Shown: positions 6,118-12,378 of the stretch, one piece after another | Layout of the letters: each line of letters begins with the position of its first letter | How positions within the stretch are numbered: the stretch's first letter is position 1 | Assembly: GCA_902476475.1 (NCBI GenBank) | Contig: CABSDO010000059.1 | Coordinates: forward strand, 1 to 12,378 | DNA from: an uncultured Collinsella sp. | GTDB taxonomy: Bacteria; Actinomycetota; Coriobacteriia; Coriobacteriales; Coriobacteriaceae | DNA length: 12,378 bases | Direction: 5' to 3' | Program-made: the position numbers and the translations under genes | Notes under the pieces: model-generated | The model's input: only the letters and a program-made list of their open reading frames with translations | The model's database searches: none | Told to the model about the DNA's origin: nothing

Positions 6118-8142
6118 TTAGCGGCGGCGCATCCAGATAATGCCGAGCATGATGACGATGATGCCGCCGATGAGGCATGCGCCGACCACGGCCAGCGTGC
6201 GGTCTCCCGTTGCGACAAGCTTGCCGGTTGTCTTCTTGGCGCTGGTTTTCGTGGTCGTAGTAGTCGTGCCGGGCTTGGGCGAGGGCTTAGGCGTTGGATT
6301 CGGATTGGGCGTGGGGTCCACGGCTGCGGAGCTGAAGCTGATGGTGCCGGCGAGCCCGGCCATCTTGTTCTCCCAGTCGCTCTTCCCGATCAGCGCTCTG
6401 ATCGCCGCCTCGCATGTGCCCCACTCGGTGCGCTTGGTGGCATTTGCGAAAGTGGGAAAGTCGGTCGTGTTGGTAATGATGTAGTTGTTGGTGGCGACGG
6501 TATAGGTCTTGGCGGGATCGAGCGTGCTGCCATCCTTGGTGAGCGTGGCGCTCACAATGCGCTTGCCTTCGGGCTGCGCCCAATCAATCGTCACGTTAAT
6601 GCCGCCAAAGGAGAGAATGCTGCCAGAGTCATCGCGCCACTTGTACTTGTCTTGCGCCTCCTGCTCGGTGTGGCCGGCTGCCACATAGGCTTGCTGAAGC
6701 TCGTAGCTGTCGTTGCAATCGTCGCTGATCTGCAGTGAGTGCTCAAGCGCTGCGAGGAAGTTTGCGCCGGTCATGCCCCAGGTCTCCACGGTGTTGCCGT
6801 AGGGCGAGATGGCGACGACGTTGCCGGCGGTCACATCGCCCGCCGCGATGCCGCCGCGGATGCCGCCCGCGTTTTCGATGGCGAGGTCTGCCCCCGTCAG
6901 GGCAAGATAGGAGCCGCAGATAACATGCCCGATGGTCTGGGCTTTGGTGGCGTCGCCCGCTTTACTGGGACGCAGATCGGTGGTGCGCACCATCTCCCAG
7001 CCATGCGTACCCGCGGCGTCCTCGCCGTAGAAATAGTTGGTGGAGGATGTGCCGAGCACCTTGTTCGATTCGCTTTCAAAGGCATCGTCGAGTGGCTTGA
7101 TTTTGTTGTTGCGAACCTCGTCAAGGATGTTCTGGTTGTTAGGGTCTGCCAAAAGGTCGTCGACGTCCTTGGCGGTGTAGAGCTTCTCGTCGCTGTCGCC
7201 TGCGGAGACCGTCACCATGTCGTCGTTGGTGGTTTCGGTACCCCTGGTGTCGTACTCATAGGGAATGGAAAGCAGACCAACCTCGGCAAAGGCGCTGCCT
7301 GCCTCGACGACGCGGACCGGCTTGCCGTCGGCCCCCGTCACGTTTTCGTCTAAGTTGATGTGCTCGTGGCCCGCAACCAGTGTATCGACCCCAACGAGCT
7401 TTGCGGCAAAGGTCTTGGCGTTGAGCGTGTGCGCGATGCAGACGATAACGTTGCAGCCCTCATCCTCGCGCAGTCGCTTGGCCTCGGCATTGATGGCGTC
7501 CGCCGCACCCGAGAACGACGTGCCCGCGACCAGGTCCGCGCGTAGCGAGGAGCCCAGCGACTCATCCATGGCTCCGACGACGCCGACCTTAATCTTGTAG
7601 TTAAGCGTGGGGCTGCCCTCGCCGTCCTTCCAAGTGCGATTGAGCGTCTTGGTGATGCTCGAGCTCCATACGCCGTTCGAGGACGTTGCATTCGCGCAGA
7701 GCATGGCGAAAGGTGTACTGGTGGCACCATTGCCGGCCATCGTGCGAAGCTTGTCCGCGCCGTAGCTCCAGTCATGGTTGCCCGGTGTGGTTGCGTCGTA
7801 GCCGTTTGCGTAGAAGGTGTTCATGAGTTCGGCGATGCTCTTGCCCTCGCTCATGGTGGCAAAGGACTGCCCGTGGAAGGTGTCGCCTGCATCGAGCAGA
7901 AAGTCGGGGGCGTTGCTTTGAGCGCTATAGAGAACCGCCAGCCCGTCAAAGCCAATGGTGCCCGTGCCCTTGCTTGCGTTGTAGCTGTACTTGTAGCTGC
8001 CGTGGATGTCGTTGGTGTGCATGACGGTTACGGCGCCGTCAATAGCGGCGGGCAGGTTCCCCGCGAAAGCGAGGCTTGGGATGCCTGTGAGCGCGCCGGC
8101 AAACAACGCGGCAGCTAACGCAAGGCGGGGGAGTCTTTTCAT
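6118..8142 (-). CDS. Cell-surface 5'-nucleotidase / cyclic phosphodiesterase, sortase-type anchor
   Basis: An exported 5'-nucleotidase-type enzyme that would strip phosphate from extracellular nucleotides and release nucleosides. The 674 residues start with a signal peptide (MKRLPR then a hydrophobic core, cleavage near AFA-27). The metallophosphatase domain (about 37-290) shows H42-T-N-D45-I-H47, G86-D87, G121-N-H-D124, H238 and G258-H-E-H261. The substrate-binding C domain (about 365-575) has NAGGIRGG (424-431) and SFGGINVTI. Next come a Pro/Thr/Lys wall-spanning stretch (about 609-640), LVATGD (642-647), a membrane helix (about 650-670) and RRR. The sorting motif has Val in place of the Pro of LPxTG. 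ATG 8142 is chosen because AAGGAG (8149-8154) lies 6 bases upstream and the signal peptide starts there. Palindrome copy 3 lies directly upstream. Confidence 0.93.
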   Translation of the reverse strand: MKRLPRLALAAALFAGALTGIPSLAFAGNLPAAIDGAVTVMHTNDIHGSYKYSYNASKGTGTIGFDGLAVLYSAQSNAPDFLLDAGDTFHGQSFATMSEGKSIAELMNTFYANGYDATTPGNHDWSYGADKLRTMAGNGATSTPFAMLCANATSSNGVWSSSITKTLNRTWKDGEGSPTLNYKIKVGVVGAMDESLGSSLRADLVAGTSFSGAADAINAEAKRLREDEGCNVIVCIAHTLNAKTFAAKLVGVDTLVAGHEHINLDENVTGADGKPVRVVEAGSAFAEVGLLSIPYEYDTRGTETTNDDMVTVSAGDSDEKLYTAKDVDDLLADPNNQNILDEVRNNKIKPLDDAFESESNKVLGTSSTNYFYGEDAAGTHGWEMVRTTDLRPSKAGDATKAQTIGHVICGSYLALTGADLAIENAGGIRGGIAAGDVTAGNVVAISPYGNTVETWGMTGANFLAALEHSLQISDDCNDSYELQQAYVAAGHTEQEAQDKYKWRDDSGSILSFGGINVTIDWAQPEGKRIVSATLTKDGSTLDPAKTYTVATNNYIITNTTDFPTFANATKRTEWGTCEAAIRALIGKSDWENKMAGLAGTISFSSAAVDPTPNPNPTPKPSPKPGTTTTTTKTSAKKTTGKLVATGDRTLAVVGACLIGGIIVIMLGIIWMRRR

Positions 8143-8148
8143 GGCTGT

Positions 8149-8154
8149 CTCCTT
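8149..8154 (-). promoter_or_regulatory. Ribosome binding site that fixes the 5'-nucleotidase start
   Basis: On the minus strand this is AAGGAG, 6 bases before the ATG at 8142. It rules out the upstream in-frame TTG at 8178, which lies inside the palindromic repeat. Confidence 0.75.
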
Positions 8155-8165
8155 ACTCTTTAACA

Positions 8166-8206
8166 AAAACCACCACAAAGGTGCCTGTCCCCTTTGTGGT
8201 GGTTTT
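8166..8206. repeat. Palindromic repeat, copy 3
   Basis: A perfect 16-bp inverted repeat (8166-8181 with 8191-8206) has a 9-base loop. Bases 8166-8205 are identical to 5184-5223. It fills most of the gap between the ABC ATPase stop and the nucleotidase start. Read on the minus strand the stem is followed by TTTTTGTT, which is a plausible intrinsic terminator for the ABC operon. Confidence 0.9.
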
Positions 8207-8214
8207 CTAGGTCG

Positions 8215-9009
8215 TTAGCTCAGCAGCATGCGGTCGTTGGCGAGCTCGCCGCCCGAGACCTCCTCGAACTTCTGCAGCAGGTCGGCAACGGTGAGCGACT
8301 TCTTCTCGTCGCCAGCCACGTCGTAGATTACGTGGCCCTCGTGCATCATGATCAGACGATTGCCCAGACGGATGGCGTCGTTCATGTTATGCGTGACCAT
8401 GAGCGTGGTCAGGTGGTGCTCGTCGACGATTTCCTCGGTCAGATTGAGCACCTTAGAGGCCGTCTTGGGGTCGAGCGCCGCGGTGTGCTCGTCGAGCAAC
8501 AGCAGGCGTGGCTTGGTGAGCGTAGCCATGAGCAGGGTGAGTGCCTGGCGCTGGCCGCCCGAGAGCAGGCCGACCTTGGCGTTGAGGCGCGTGTCCAGAC
8601 CAAGGTCCAGGCGCTTGAGCAGCTCAACGTACTCGTCCTTCTCGGCCTTGGTGACGCCCCACGAAAGACCGCGATGCTGGCCGCGACGCTTGGCGAGGGC
8701 CAGGTTCTCGGCAATTTGCATGTCGGCTGCGGTGCCGCGCATGGGGTCCTGGAACACGCGGCCCAGGTACTTGGCGCGCTGTGACTCGCTCAGACGCGAG
8801 ATGTCGGTGCCGTCGAGCTCGATAACGCCCGAATCGAGCGGATACACGCCGGCGATCATGTTGAGCAGCGTGGACTTGCCGGCGCCGTTGCCGCCGATCA
8901 CGGTTACAAAGTCGCCATCGTTGAGGGTAAGGTCGACGCCGGTGAGCGCGCGCTTCTCGGTGACGGTGCCCTTATTAAAGGTCTTCTTGACGTGTGAGAG
9001 CTTAAGCAT
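8215..9009 (-). CDS. ABC transporter ATP-binding protein (TrpZ-like importer)
   Basis: The ATPase that powers the importer encoded just upstream. The 264 residues have all NBD motifs: Walker A GGNGAGKST (39-47), Q-loop Q87, signature LSGGQ (149-153), Walker B LLLLDE (169-174) and switch H207. The D-loop region reads DEHTAALD where many ABC proteins have DEPT; I recall DEHT from this importer family. Two ATGs are possible, at 9018 and 9009. I use 9009 because MLKLSHVKKTF matches the usual family start. The gene overlaps the permease stop by 8 bases, which implies coupled translation. The substrate could be Trp, Tyr or another small molecule; the ATPase does not tell. Confidence 0.93.
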   Translation of the reverse strand: MLKLSHVKKTFNKGTVTEKRALTGVDLTLNDGDFVTVIGGNGAGKSTLLNMIAGVYPLDSGVIELDGTDISRLSESQRAKYLGRVFQDPMRGTAADMQIAENLALAKRRGQHRGLSWGVTKAEKDEYVELLKRLDLGLDTRLNAKVGLLSGGQRQALTLLMATLTKPRLLLLDEHTAALDPKTASKVLNLTEEIVDEHHLTTLMVTHNMNDAIRLGNRLIMMHEGHVIYDVAGDEKKSLTVADLLQKFEEVSGGELANDRMLLS

Positions 9010-9925
9010 CTGCCTCATCCCCCTTCGTGTAGGAGCTGCGGAGCTTATAACGCTCCCAAACCACGGGCACACACAGGGCCACGGCGACGATCACGGCGGA
9101 GAGCAGCTTCATGTCGTTGGCGTCCATGCCCAACTGCAGCACGATGGCGCGGATGAGGAAGTACACCACGGAGCCAAAGACGGCGGAGGCAAGACGGACG
9201 CTAAACTGCGTGAGGCCGCCGGGCAGCAGACGGCCGAGCACCTCGCCGATAACAATGGCGGCAAGACCGATAACGATGGCGCCGGTGCCCATGCCAATGT
9301 CGGCATACTTTTGGCTCTGGCAGATGAGCGCGCCCGAAAGGCCGATGAGGGCGTTGGAGAGCACGAGGGCGATCATCTTGGTGGAGTTGGTGTTGACGCC
9401 CAGAGCGCGGATCATGTACTCGTTGTTGCCGGTGGCGCGCAGCGCCGAGCCGATCTCGGTGCCAAAGAACCAATACAGGATGGCAACGATAGCCACAGCG
9501 AGCAAGATGCCCAGGATGATGGCGACGGTGGACTGCGGCAGGCCCGTCATGTTGCTGACAGACGAGAAGATAGTGCCCTTGGCAAGGATGGGCGTATTGG
9601 ATTTGCCCATGATGCGCAGGTTGATGGACCACAGGCTGATCTGGGTGAGGATTCCGGCGAGGATCGCGGGAATCTCAAAGACCGTGGTCAAAATGCCCGT
9701 GACCGCGCCCGCGATGGCGCCGGCGCACATGCCGGCCAGCACGGCGAGCAGCGGGTCGACGTTGTTATTGACGATGAGTACGGCGCAGACGCAGCCGCCG
9801 AGGGCAAAGCTGCCGTCGCAGGTCATATCGGGGATGTCGAGCAGGCGGAACGTGATAAACACGCCAAGCACCATAATGCCCCAGAGGACGCCCTGCGAAA
9901 CGGCGCCCTGCAATGCAATAAGCAT
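9002..9925 (-). CDS. ABC transporter permease (BPD_transp_2 type, TrpY-like)
   Basis: A membrane permease of 307 residues with about eight or nine hydrophobic segments, the first at about 10-28 and the last at about 268-290. Family marks are LDIPDMTCDGSFALGG (29-44), typical of the permease partnered with ABC_sub_bind-type binding proteins, and FFGTEIGSALRATGNNEYM with ALGVNTNSTKMIALVLSNAL, the cytoplasmic coupling region. It resembles the branched-chain/ribose permease fold. AGGAGGT (9933-9939) is 7 bases before the ATG. An out-of-frame ATG at 9932 sits between the two. The gene lies between the binding-protein gene (204 bases upstream) and the ATPase (8-base overlap). Confidence 0.92.
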   Translation of the reverse strand: MLIALQGAVSQGVLWGIMVLGVFITFRLLDIPDMTCDGSFALGGCVCAVLIVNNNVDPLLAVLAGMCAGAIAGAVTGILTTVFEIPAILAGILTQISLWSINLRIMGKSNTPILAKGTIFSSVSNMTGLPQSTVAIILGILLAVAIVAILYWFFGTEIGSALRATGNNEYMIRALGVNTNSTKMIALVLSNALIGLSGALICQSQKYADIGMGTGAIVIGLAAIVIGEVLGRLLPGGLTQFSVRLASAVFGSVVYFLIRAIVLQLGMDANDMKLLSAVIVAVALCVPVVWERYKLRSSYTKGDEADA

Positions 9926-10000
9926 GCTTCATACCTCCTAGGATAGGGTGGACACGTGAGTCACCATGATAGCGGTAACAATGCATAAAAGAGCTGCGGC

Positions 10001-10020
10001 CGGATGTTTTGTCTCATCCG
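10001..10020 (-). promoter_or_regulatory. Second hairpin in the binding protein-permease gap
   Basis: A perfect 6-bp stem (CGGATG 10001-10006 with CATCCG 10015-10020) has an 8-base loop. It lies 76 bases before the permease ATG and 9 bases from the larger hairpin at 10030-10058. No U-tract follows on the minus strand. Confidence 0.4.
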
Positions 10021-10029
10021 TAACAAGCA

Positions 10030-10058
10030 GGGCGAACGCCGGTCTTTGGCGTTCGCCC
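10030..10058 (-). promoter_or_regulatory. GC-rich hairpin between binding protein and permease genes
   Basis: A perfect 11-bp stem (10030-10040 with 10048-10058) has a 7-base loop. On the minus strand the following bases are TGCTTGTTACGG, only mildly U-rich. It fits a leaky terminator or a 3' stabiliser that keeps binding-protein mRNA more abundant than permease/ATPase mRNA, a common pattern in ABC operons. Confidence 0.55.
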
Positions 10059-10129
10059 CTGTGGCTCAGATATTGAATAACGCAACTATAGCGCGAGTGC
10101 GGGTCCTAGACGCGTTACCGCGCATGGCG

Positions 10130-11110
10130 CTACTCGTCCAGAGCGGAAAGGTCGATGCCCAGCGCCTCGGCCATCTCGTCGTTCTTGACGACGACCAGGT
10201 CCTTGCTCGAGAGGTGCTTGATCGGCAAATCCTCGGGCTTGGCCTCGCCCTTCAGGATCTTAACGGCCATCTCGCCCGCGGCGTAGCCCAGGTCCTCATA
10301 GTTGATGGAGAGGGTGAACAGGCCGCCGGCCATGCACATGCCCTCCTCGCCGGTTACGAAGGGGAGCTTATTCTCCTTGCAGATCTGGCCGACCTGCGAA
10401 GCGCCCGCGGCGATGGTGTTATCGGTGGGGGAGTACAGCGCGTCGACCTTGCCCACGGCAGATTCGACGACGGACTGGATCTCGTTGGAGCTCGAGACGG
10501 TGAAGTCGGTGTAGTCCAGGCCCAGCTTGTCGAGTTCCTTCTTGGCAGCCTTGATCTGGACGTCGGAGTTGGACTCGGCGGTGCAGTAGAGCAAGCCGAC
10601 CTTTTTAACGTCGGGCAGGACCTTCTGCATCATCTCGAGCTGCTCGGCGACCGGGGTGAGGTCGGAGGCGCCAGTGACGTTGGTGCCGGGCTTATCGTTG
10701 TCCTGGACCAGGCCCGAGGCGGCGTAGTCGGTGATGGCGCAGCCCACGATGGGGATATCGGCGGTGGCGCCAGCGGCGGCCTGCGCGGCGGGCGTAGCGA
10801 TGGCATAGATCAGGTCGACGCCATCGCCCACGAACTTGTCGGCGATGGACTTACACGTGGACTGGTCGTTCTGGGCGTTCTTCTGGTCGATCTTGACCTT
10901 GAGACCGCTCTTCTTGATGGCCTTGACAAAGCCGTCGTTGGCGGCGTCGAGTGCGGAGTGCTCGGTGAGCTGCAGAACGCCGACGGTGTAGTCGGAACCG
11001 GCGGCAGCAGAGCCGGAACCAGAGTTGCCGCCGCATCCGGCGAGCGGAGCGAGCGCGAGCAGGCCAGCAGAGACCAGAAGGCTCCTGCGGCTGATGGTGA
11101 TGTCCTTCAT
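10130..11110 (-). CDS. ABC transporter substrate-binding lipoprotein (ABC_sub_bind/TrpX-like)
   Basis: The extracellular binding protein of the importer, 326 residues. The N-terminus is a lipoprotein signal: SRRSLLVSAG with a twin Arg (8-9), a hydrophobic core, and lipobox LAGC with lipidated C26. A Gly/Ser spacer follows. The mature part starts with YTVGVLQLTEHSALDAANDGF and continues with KNAQNDQST, DLIYAIATPAAQAA, VGCAITD and NVTGASDLTP, all typical of the ABC_sub_bind family that includes the Trp/Tyr transporter TrpX. I use ATG 11110, which has GGGGGT 6 bases upstream, rather than the in-frame GTG or ATG codons further out, because the signal peptide starts here. The twin Arg may mean Tat export, but Sec is equally possible. 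The exact substrate is unproven. Confidence 0.92.
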   Translation of the reverse strand: MKDITISRRSLLVSAGLLALAPLAGCGGNSGSGSAAAGSDYTVGVLQLTEHSALDAANDGFVKAIKKSGLKVKIDQKNAQNDQSTCKSIADKFVGDGVDLIYAIATPAAQAAAGATADIPIVGCAITDYAASGLVQDNDKPGTNVTGASDLTPVAEQLEMMQKVLPDVKKVGLLYCTAESNSDVQIKAAKKELDKLGLDYTDFTVSSSNEIQSVVESAVGKVDALYSPTDNTIAAGASQVGQICKENKLPFVTGEEGMCMAGGLFTLSINYEDLGYAAGEMAVKILKGEAKPEDLPIKHLSSKDLVVVKNDEMAEALGIDLSALDE

Positions 11111-11145
11111 ATCGTTACCCCCAGTATAGAAATGGCTGGAAATAC

Positions 11146-11164
11146 TGCACTCAAACAAAGTGCA
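11146..11164 (-). promoter_or_regulatory. Inverted repeat upstream of the binding-protein gene
   Basis: TGCACT (11146-11151) and AGTGCA (11159-11164) form a 6-bp inverted repeat with a 7-base spacer, 36 bases before the ATG. It could be an operator or a small RNA hairpin. A TATAGT on the minus strand a little upstream (about 11172-11177) is a possible -10 that would place this repeat in the early transcript. Confidence 0.3.
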
Positions 11165-11270
11165 AGTGGAACTATAGTAGCGCGGATGTCCATTTTTACA
11201 ATAACCTGGCGGGTTTTTTAATACAGAACCGGATGGGCGGTACGGGTAGTCGAATGGACGGCGGAGGTTC

Positions 11271-12056
11271 TTATGCGGCAGAGGCGTCGTCTTCCTCGTC
11301 GAGGGCGGCGAAGAGCTTCTTGCCGTCGAGGAGACGCGTGGTGACGTTTCTCATGCGCCCGATCTCTACGGTACGCAGCGTGTCATCGGCGCCTCGGGCG
11401 TCATAGACCGTTCCCAGCAAATACGAGATGCCGTCTCGTTGCTTGATGGCAAAGGGGCGGAGTGTCATCCGTGCTACTTCGGTTTCGCCACGTGCCGTGA
11501 CGCTCGAAATATCAAAACTCACCGTGGTTCCGTGGTCGATGGCCTGCTCGACGAGCTCGCAGGTGTCGATGCGCTTGACGGGCGTGCGCGTGGCCTTGGT
11601 GGATTTGCCGCCGGCGCTTGGAGCAGGCTCGGGTGCATCGAGGTAGCCGCGAACATCGGCGCTCGCCATGGCGACCAAGTGCTGCGCCATGCTTTTTCGA
11701 ATGGCGATGGGCGTAGAGCGGTTGCGCATGACCATGCCGTGGAGCCGGATGATCTCTTCGTCGGTGAGCGGACGGGTCAAGAGCCGATACCCCACGCCGC
11801 GTTTGTACTCAATTTCGTATCCGGCATGGCGAAGTGCGGAGATGGCGGTGTAGATGCTGCGCCGCGCCGCCGAGATGGGCATGCGGGCGGGGTCGTCGGG
11901 ATGGGCGAGGAGCCGGATCAACTCATCGGAAAGCATGGCCTTGTCCTCGCCGGTGTTCTCGCTTAATAGCTGCAAGATGCGAACGGCGCGATAGGCTGCC
12001 ATCGATGCGGCGCCCCTAGTTGTGGTGTCGTAGGTTTCAACAGCGGTTTCGGTCAT
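11271..12056 (-). CDS. WYL-domain transcriptional regulator with N-terminal HTH
   Basis: A predicted DNA-binding regulator of 261 residues. Residues about 20-95 look like a winged helix-turn-helix: AYRAVRILQLLSENTG, then SAARRSIYTAISALRHAGYEI and KRGVGYRLL (85-93). A variable linker with APEPAPSAGGKS (141-152) leads to a WYL-type domain (about 174-243), with MTLRPFAIKQRDGISYLLGT and RTVEIGRMRNV. The Trp-Tyr-Leu core is replaced by Ser-Tyr-Leu. WYL domains usually bind a ligand, often nucleic acid or nucleotide. ATG 12056 is chosen because AAAGGA lies about 10 bases upstream; a GTG at 12065 touches that site. It is 160 bases upstream of the binding-protein gene on the same strand, so it may control or be co-transcribed with the importer. 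That link is inference. Confidence 0.82.
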   Translation of the reverse strand: MTETAVETYDTTTRGAASMAAYRAVRILQLLSENTGEDKAMLSDELIRLLAHPDDPARMPISAARRSIYTAISALRHAGYEIEYKRGVGYRLLTRPLTDEEIIRLHGMVMRNRSTPIAIRKSMAQHLVAMASADVRGYLDAPEPAPSAGGKSTKATRTPVKRIDTCELVEQAIDHGTTVSFDISSVTARGETEVARMTLRPFAIKQRDGISYLLGTVYDARGADDTLRTVEIGRMRNVTTRLLDGKKLFAALDEEDDASAA

Positions 12057-12173
12057 GGTGCCCACGTCCTTTCCGTTTTGGGTGGCGACGGTATGGAGCC
12101 TAGGGCGCGGGGTTTTCCCAGGGGCGCAGGGCGCTCTGGGCGGTCGGTAGTCGTCGGCAAACGGCGGTTCGAG

Positions 12174-12236
12174 TTTTCAACAGCCCTGCCCAACTGACCA
12201 AAAACTTGCCAAAAGCTTGACGGATGCTGTTGAAAA
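12174..12236. promoter_or_regulatory. Repeat-rich control region upstream of the WYL gene
   Basis: A perfect 11-bp inverted repeat (TTTTCAACAGC 12174-12184, GCTGTTGAAAA 12226-12236) flanks 41 bases. Inside are three similar 8-mers: CTGCCCAA (12186-12193), CTGACCAA (12194-12201) and CTTGCCAA (12205-12212). The outer right arm also holds part of the asnS terminator U-tract. The layout suggests protein binding sites, perhaps for WYL autoregulation. No good -35/-10 pair could be fixed here. The remaining 117 bases to the WYL start are GC-rich and show no other clear signal. Confidence 0.45.
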
Positions 12237-12237
12237 A

Positions 12238-12269
12238 AAGCGTCTCTCGACCGATGTCGAGAGACGCTT
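12238..12269 (-). terminator. Intrinsic terminator of asnS
   Basis: A perfect 14-bp stem (12238-12251 with 12256-12269) has a CGAT loop. On the minus strand it ends in a run of seven T (complement of 12233-12239). It lies 46 bases after the asnS stop. Confidence 0.92.
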
Positions 12270-12315
12270 GTGCGATGAGCGTTGGCGTGTGGCGACGCGA
12301 GCTAACGTCCGACGA

Positions 12316-12378
12316 TTAGAAGTCGGCGTTGCCCACGGTGCGCGGGTGCGGCAGGACGTCGCGGATGTTGCCCACGCC
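12316..12378 (-). CDS. asnS: Asparaginyl-tRNA synthetase, C-terminal end only
   Basis: The last 20 codons and the TAA stop of a gene that continues beyond the right edge. The residues GVGNIRDVLPHPRTVGNADF match the very conserved C-terminus of bacterial class II AsnRS (typically GNIRDVIPFPRTPGNAEF), which ligates Asn to tRNA-Asn. The His in place of the usual Phe of PFPR and the Val in RTVGN are minor changes. Motif 3 and the rest of the catalytic core lie outside the window. A strong terminator follows, so asnS ends its own transcript here. Confidence 0.83.
   Translation of the reverse strand, partial: GVGNIRDVLPHPRTVGNADF

Noticed and set aside
8143..8178. A longer N-terminus for the nucleotidase starting at TTG 8178
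   Set aside because: It would start inside the palindromic repeat and put 12 residues before the signal peptide; AAGGAG is correctly spaced for the ATG at 8142.
2469..8206. The three similar repeats as a CRISPR array
   Set aside because: The copies are about 2.7-3 kb apart, are near-perfect palindromes, and lie between ordinary genes rather than regular spacers.
8348..9946. A 532-codon plus-strand frame opposite the ABC ATPase and permease
   Set aside because: Both opposite-strand genes have complete family motifs and good ribosome sites; this frame gives low-complexity Arg/Asp/Gly-rich sequence.
11203..11220. AACC...GGTT followed by six T as a terminator between the WYL and binding-protein genes
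   Set aside because: The T-run is on the plus strand while the genes are on the minus strand, and the stem is only 4 bp.
10004..11221. A 405-codon plus-strand frame opposite the binding-protein gene
   Set aside because: Antisense shadow; the translation is Gly/Val/Leu/Asp-rich without a domain and the opposite gene is well supported.
11111..11270. Trp T-box or other riboswitch before the binding-protein gene
   Set aside because: No AGGGTGG-type T-box core and no other known leader pattern was visible; a covariance search would be needed to exclude it fully.

Overview
The window reads as chromosomal DNA of a GC-rich Gram-positive anaerobe, most likely a Coriobacteriia member close to Collinsella. 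This rests on protein style, high GC with GC-rich third positions, the tRNA-Trp/secE/nusG/rplK/rplA order, and a short GGGGACAG-core palindrome I associate with such genomes. The genus is an inference, because no search could be run.

Left block (1-2455, plus strand): the 3' part of tRNA-Trp, a hairpin, then secE, nusG, rplK and rplA, closed by a strong intrinsic terminator. rplJ and rplL do not follow. The rplK-rplA gap is unusually long (117 nt) and full of hairpins.

Middle block (2456-8206, all minus strand, read right to left): a surface-anchored 5'-nucleotidase with its terminator, a small MscS channel, then a translationally coupled pair. The pair is a 638-residue protein joining a ParB-like N-terminal region to a BMP (nucleoside-binding) domain without a signal peptide, followed by a calcineurin-like phosphoesterase. 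Three copies of a perfect-stem palindrome sit at gene ends here. Two copies are identical over 40 nt. The third differs by paired changes that keep the stem intact, and two copies supply part of a stop codon.

Right block (8215-12056, minus strand): a WYL-domain regulator, then a substrate-binding lipoprotein, a membrane permease and an ATPase, which form an ABC importer of the TrpXYZ-like (ABC_sub_bind) type. At the far right are the last 20 codons of asnS and its terminator. Between that terminator and the WYL gene is a compact set of repeats that looks like a control region.

Functional picture: housekeeping secretion, transcription and translation genes on the left; envelope, nucleotide-related and uptake functions on the right. 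The best candidate for something little described is the ParB-like/BMP plus phosphoesterase pair. The best candidate for a mobile or structural element is the palindrome family.
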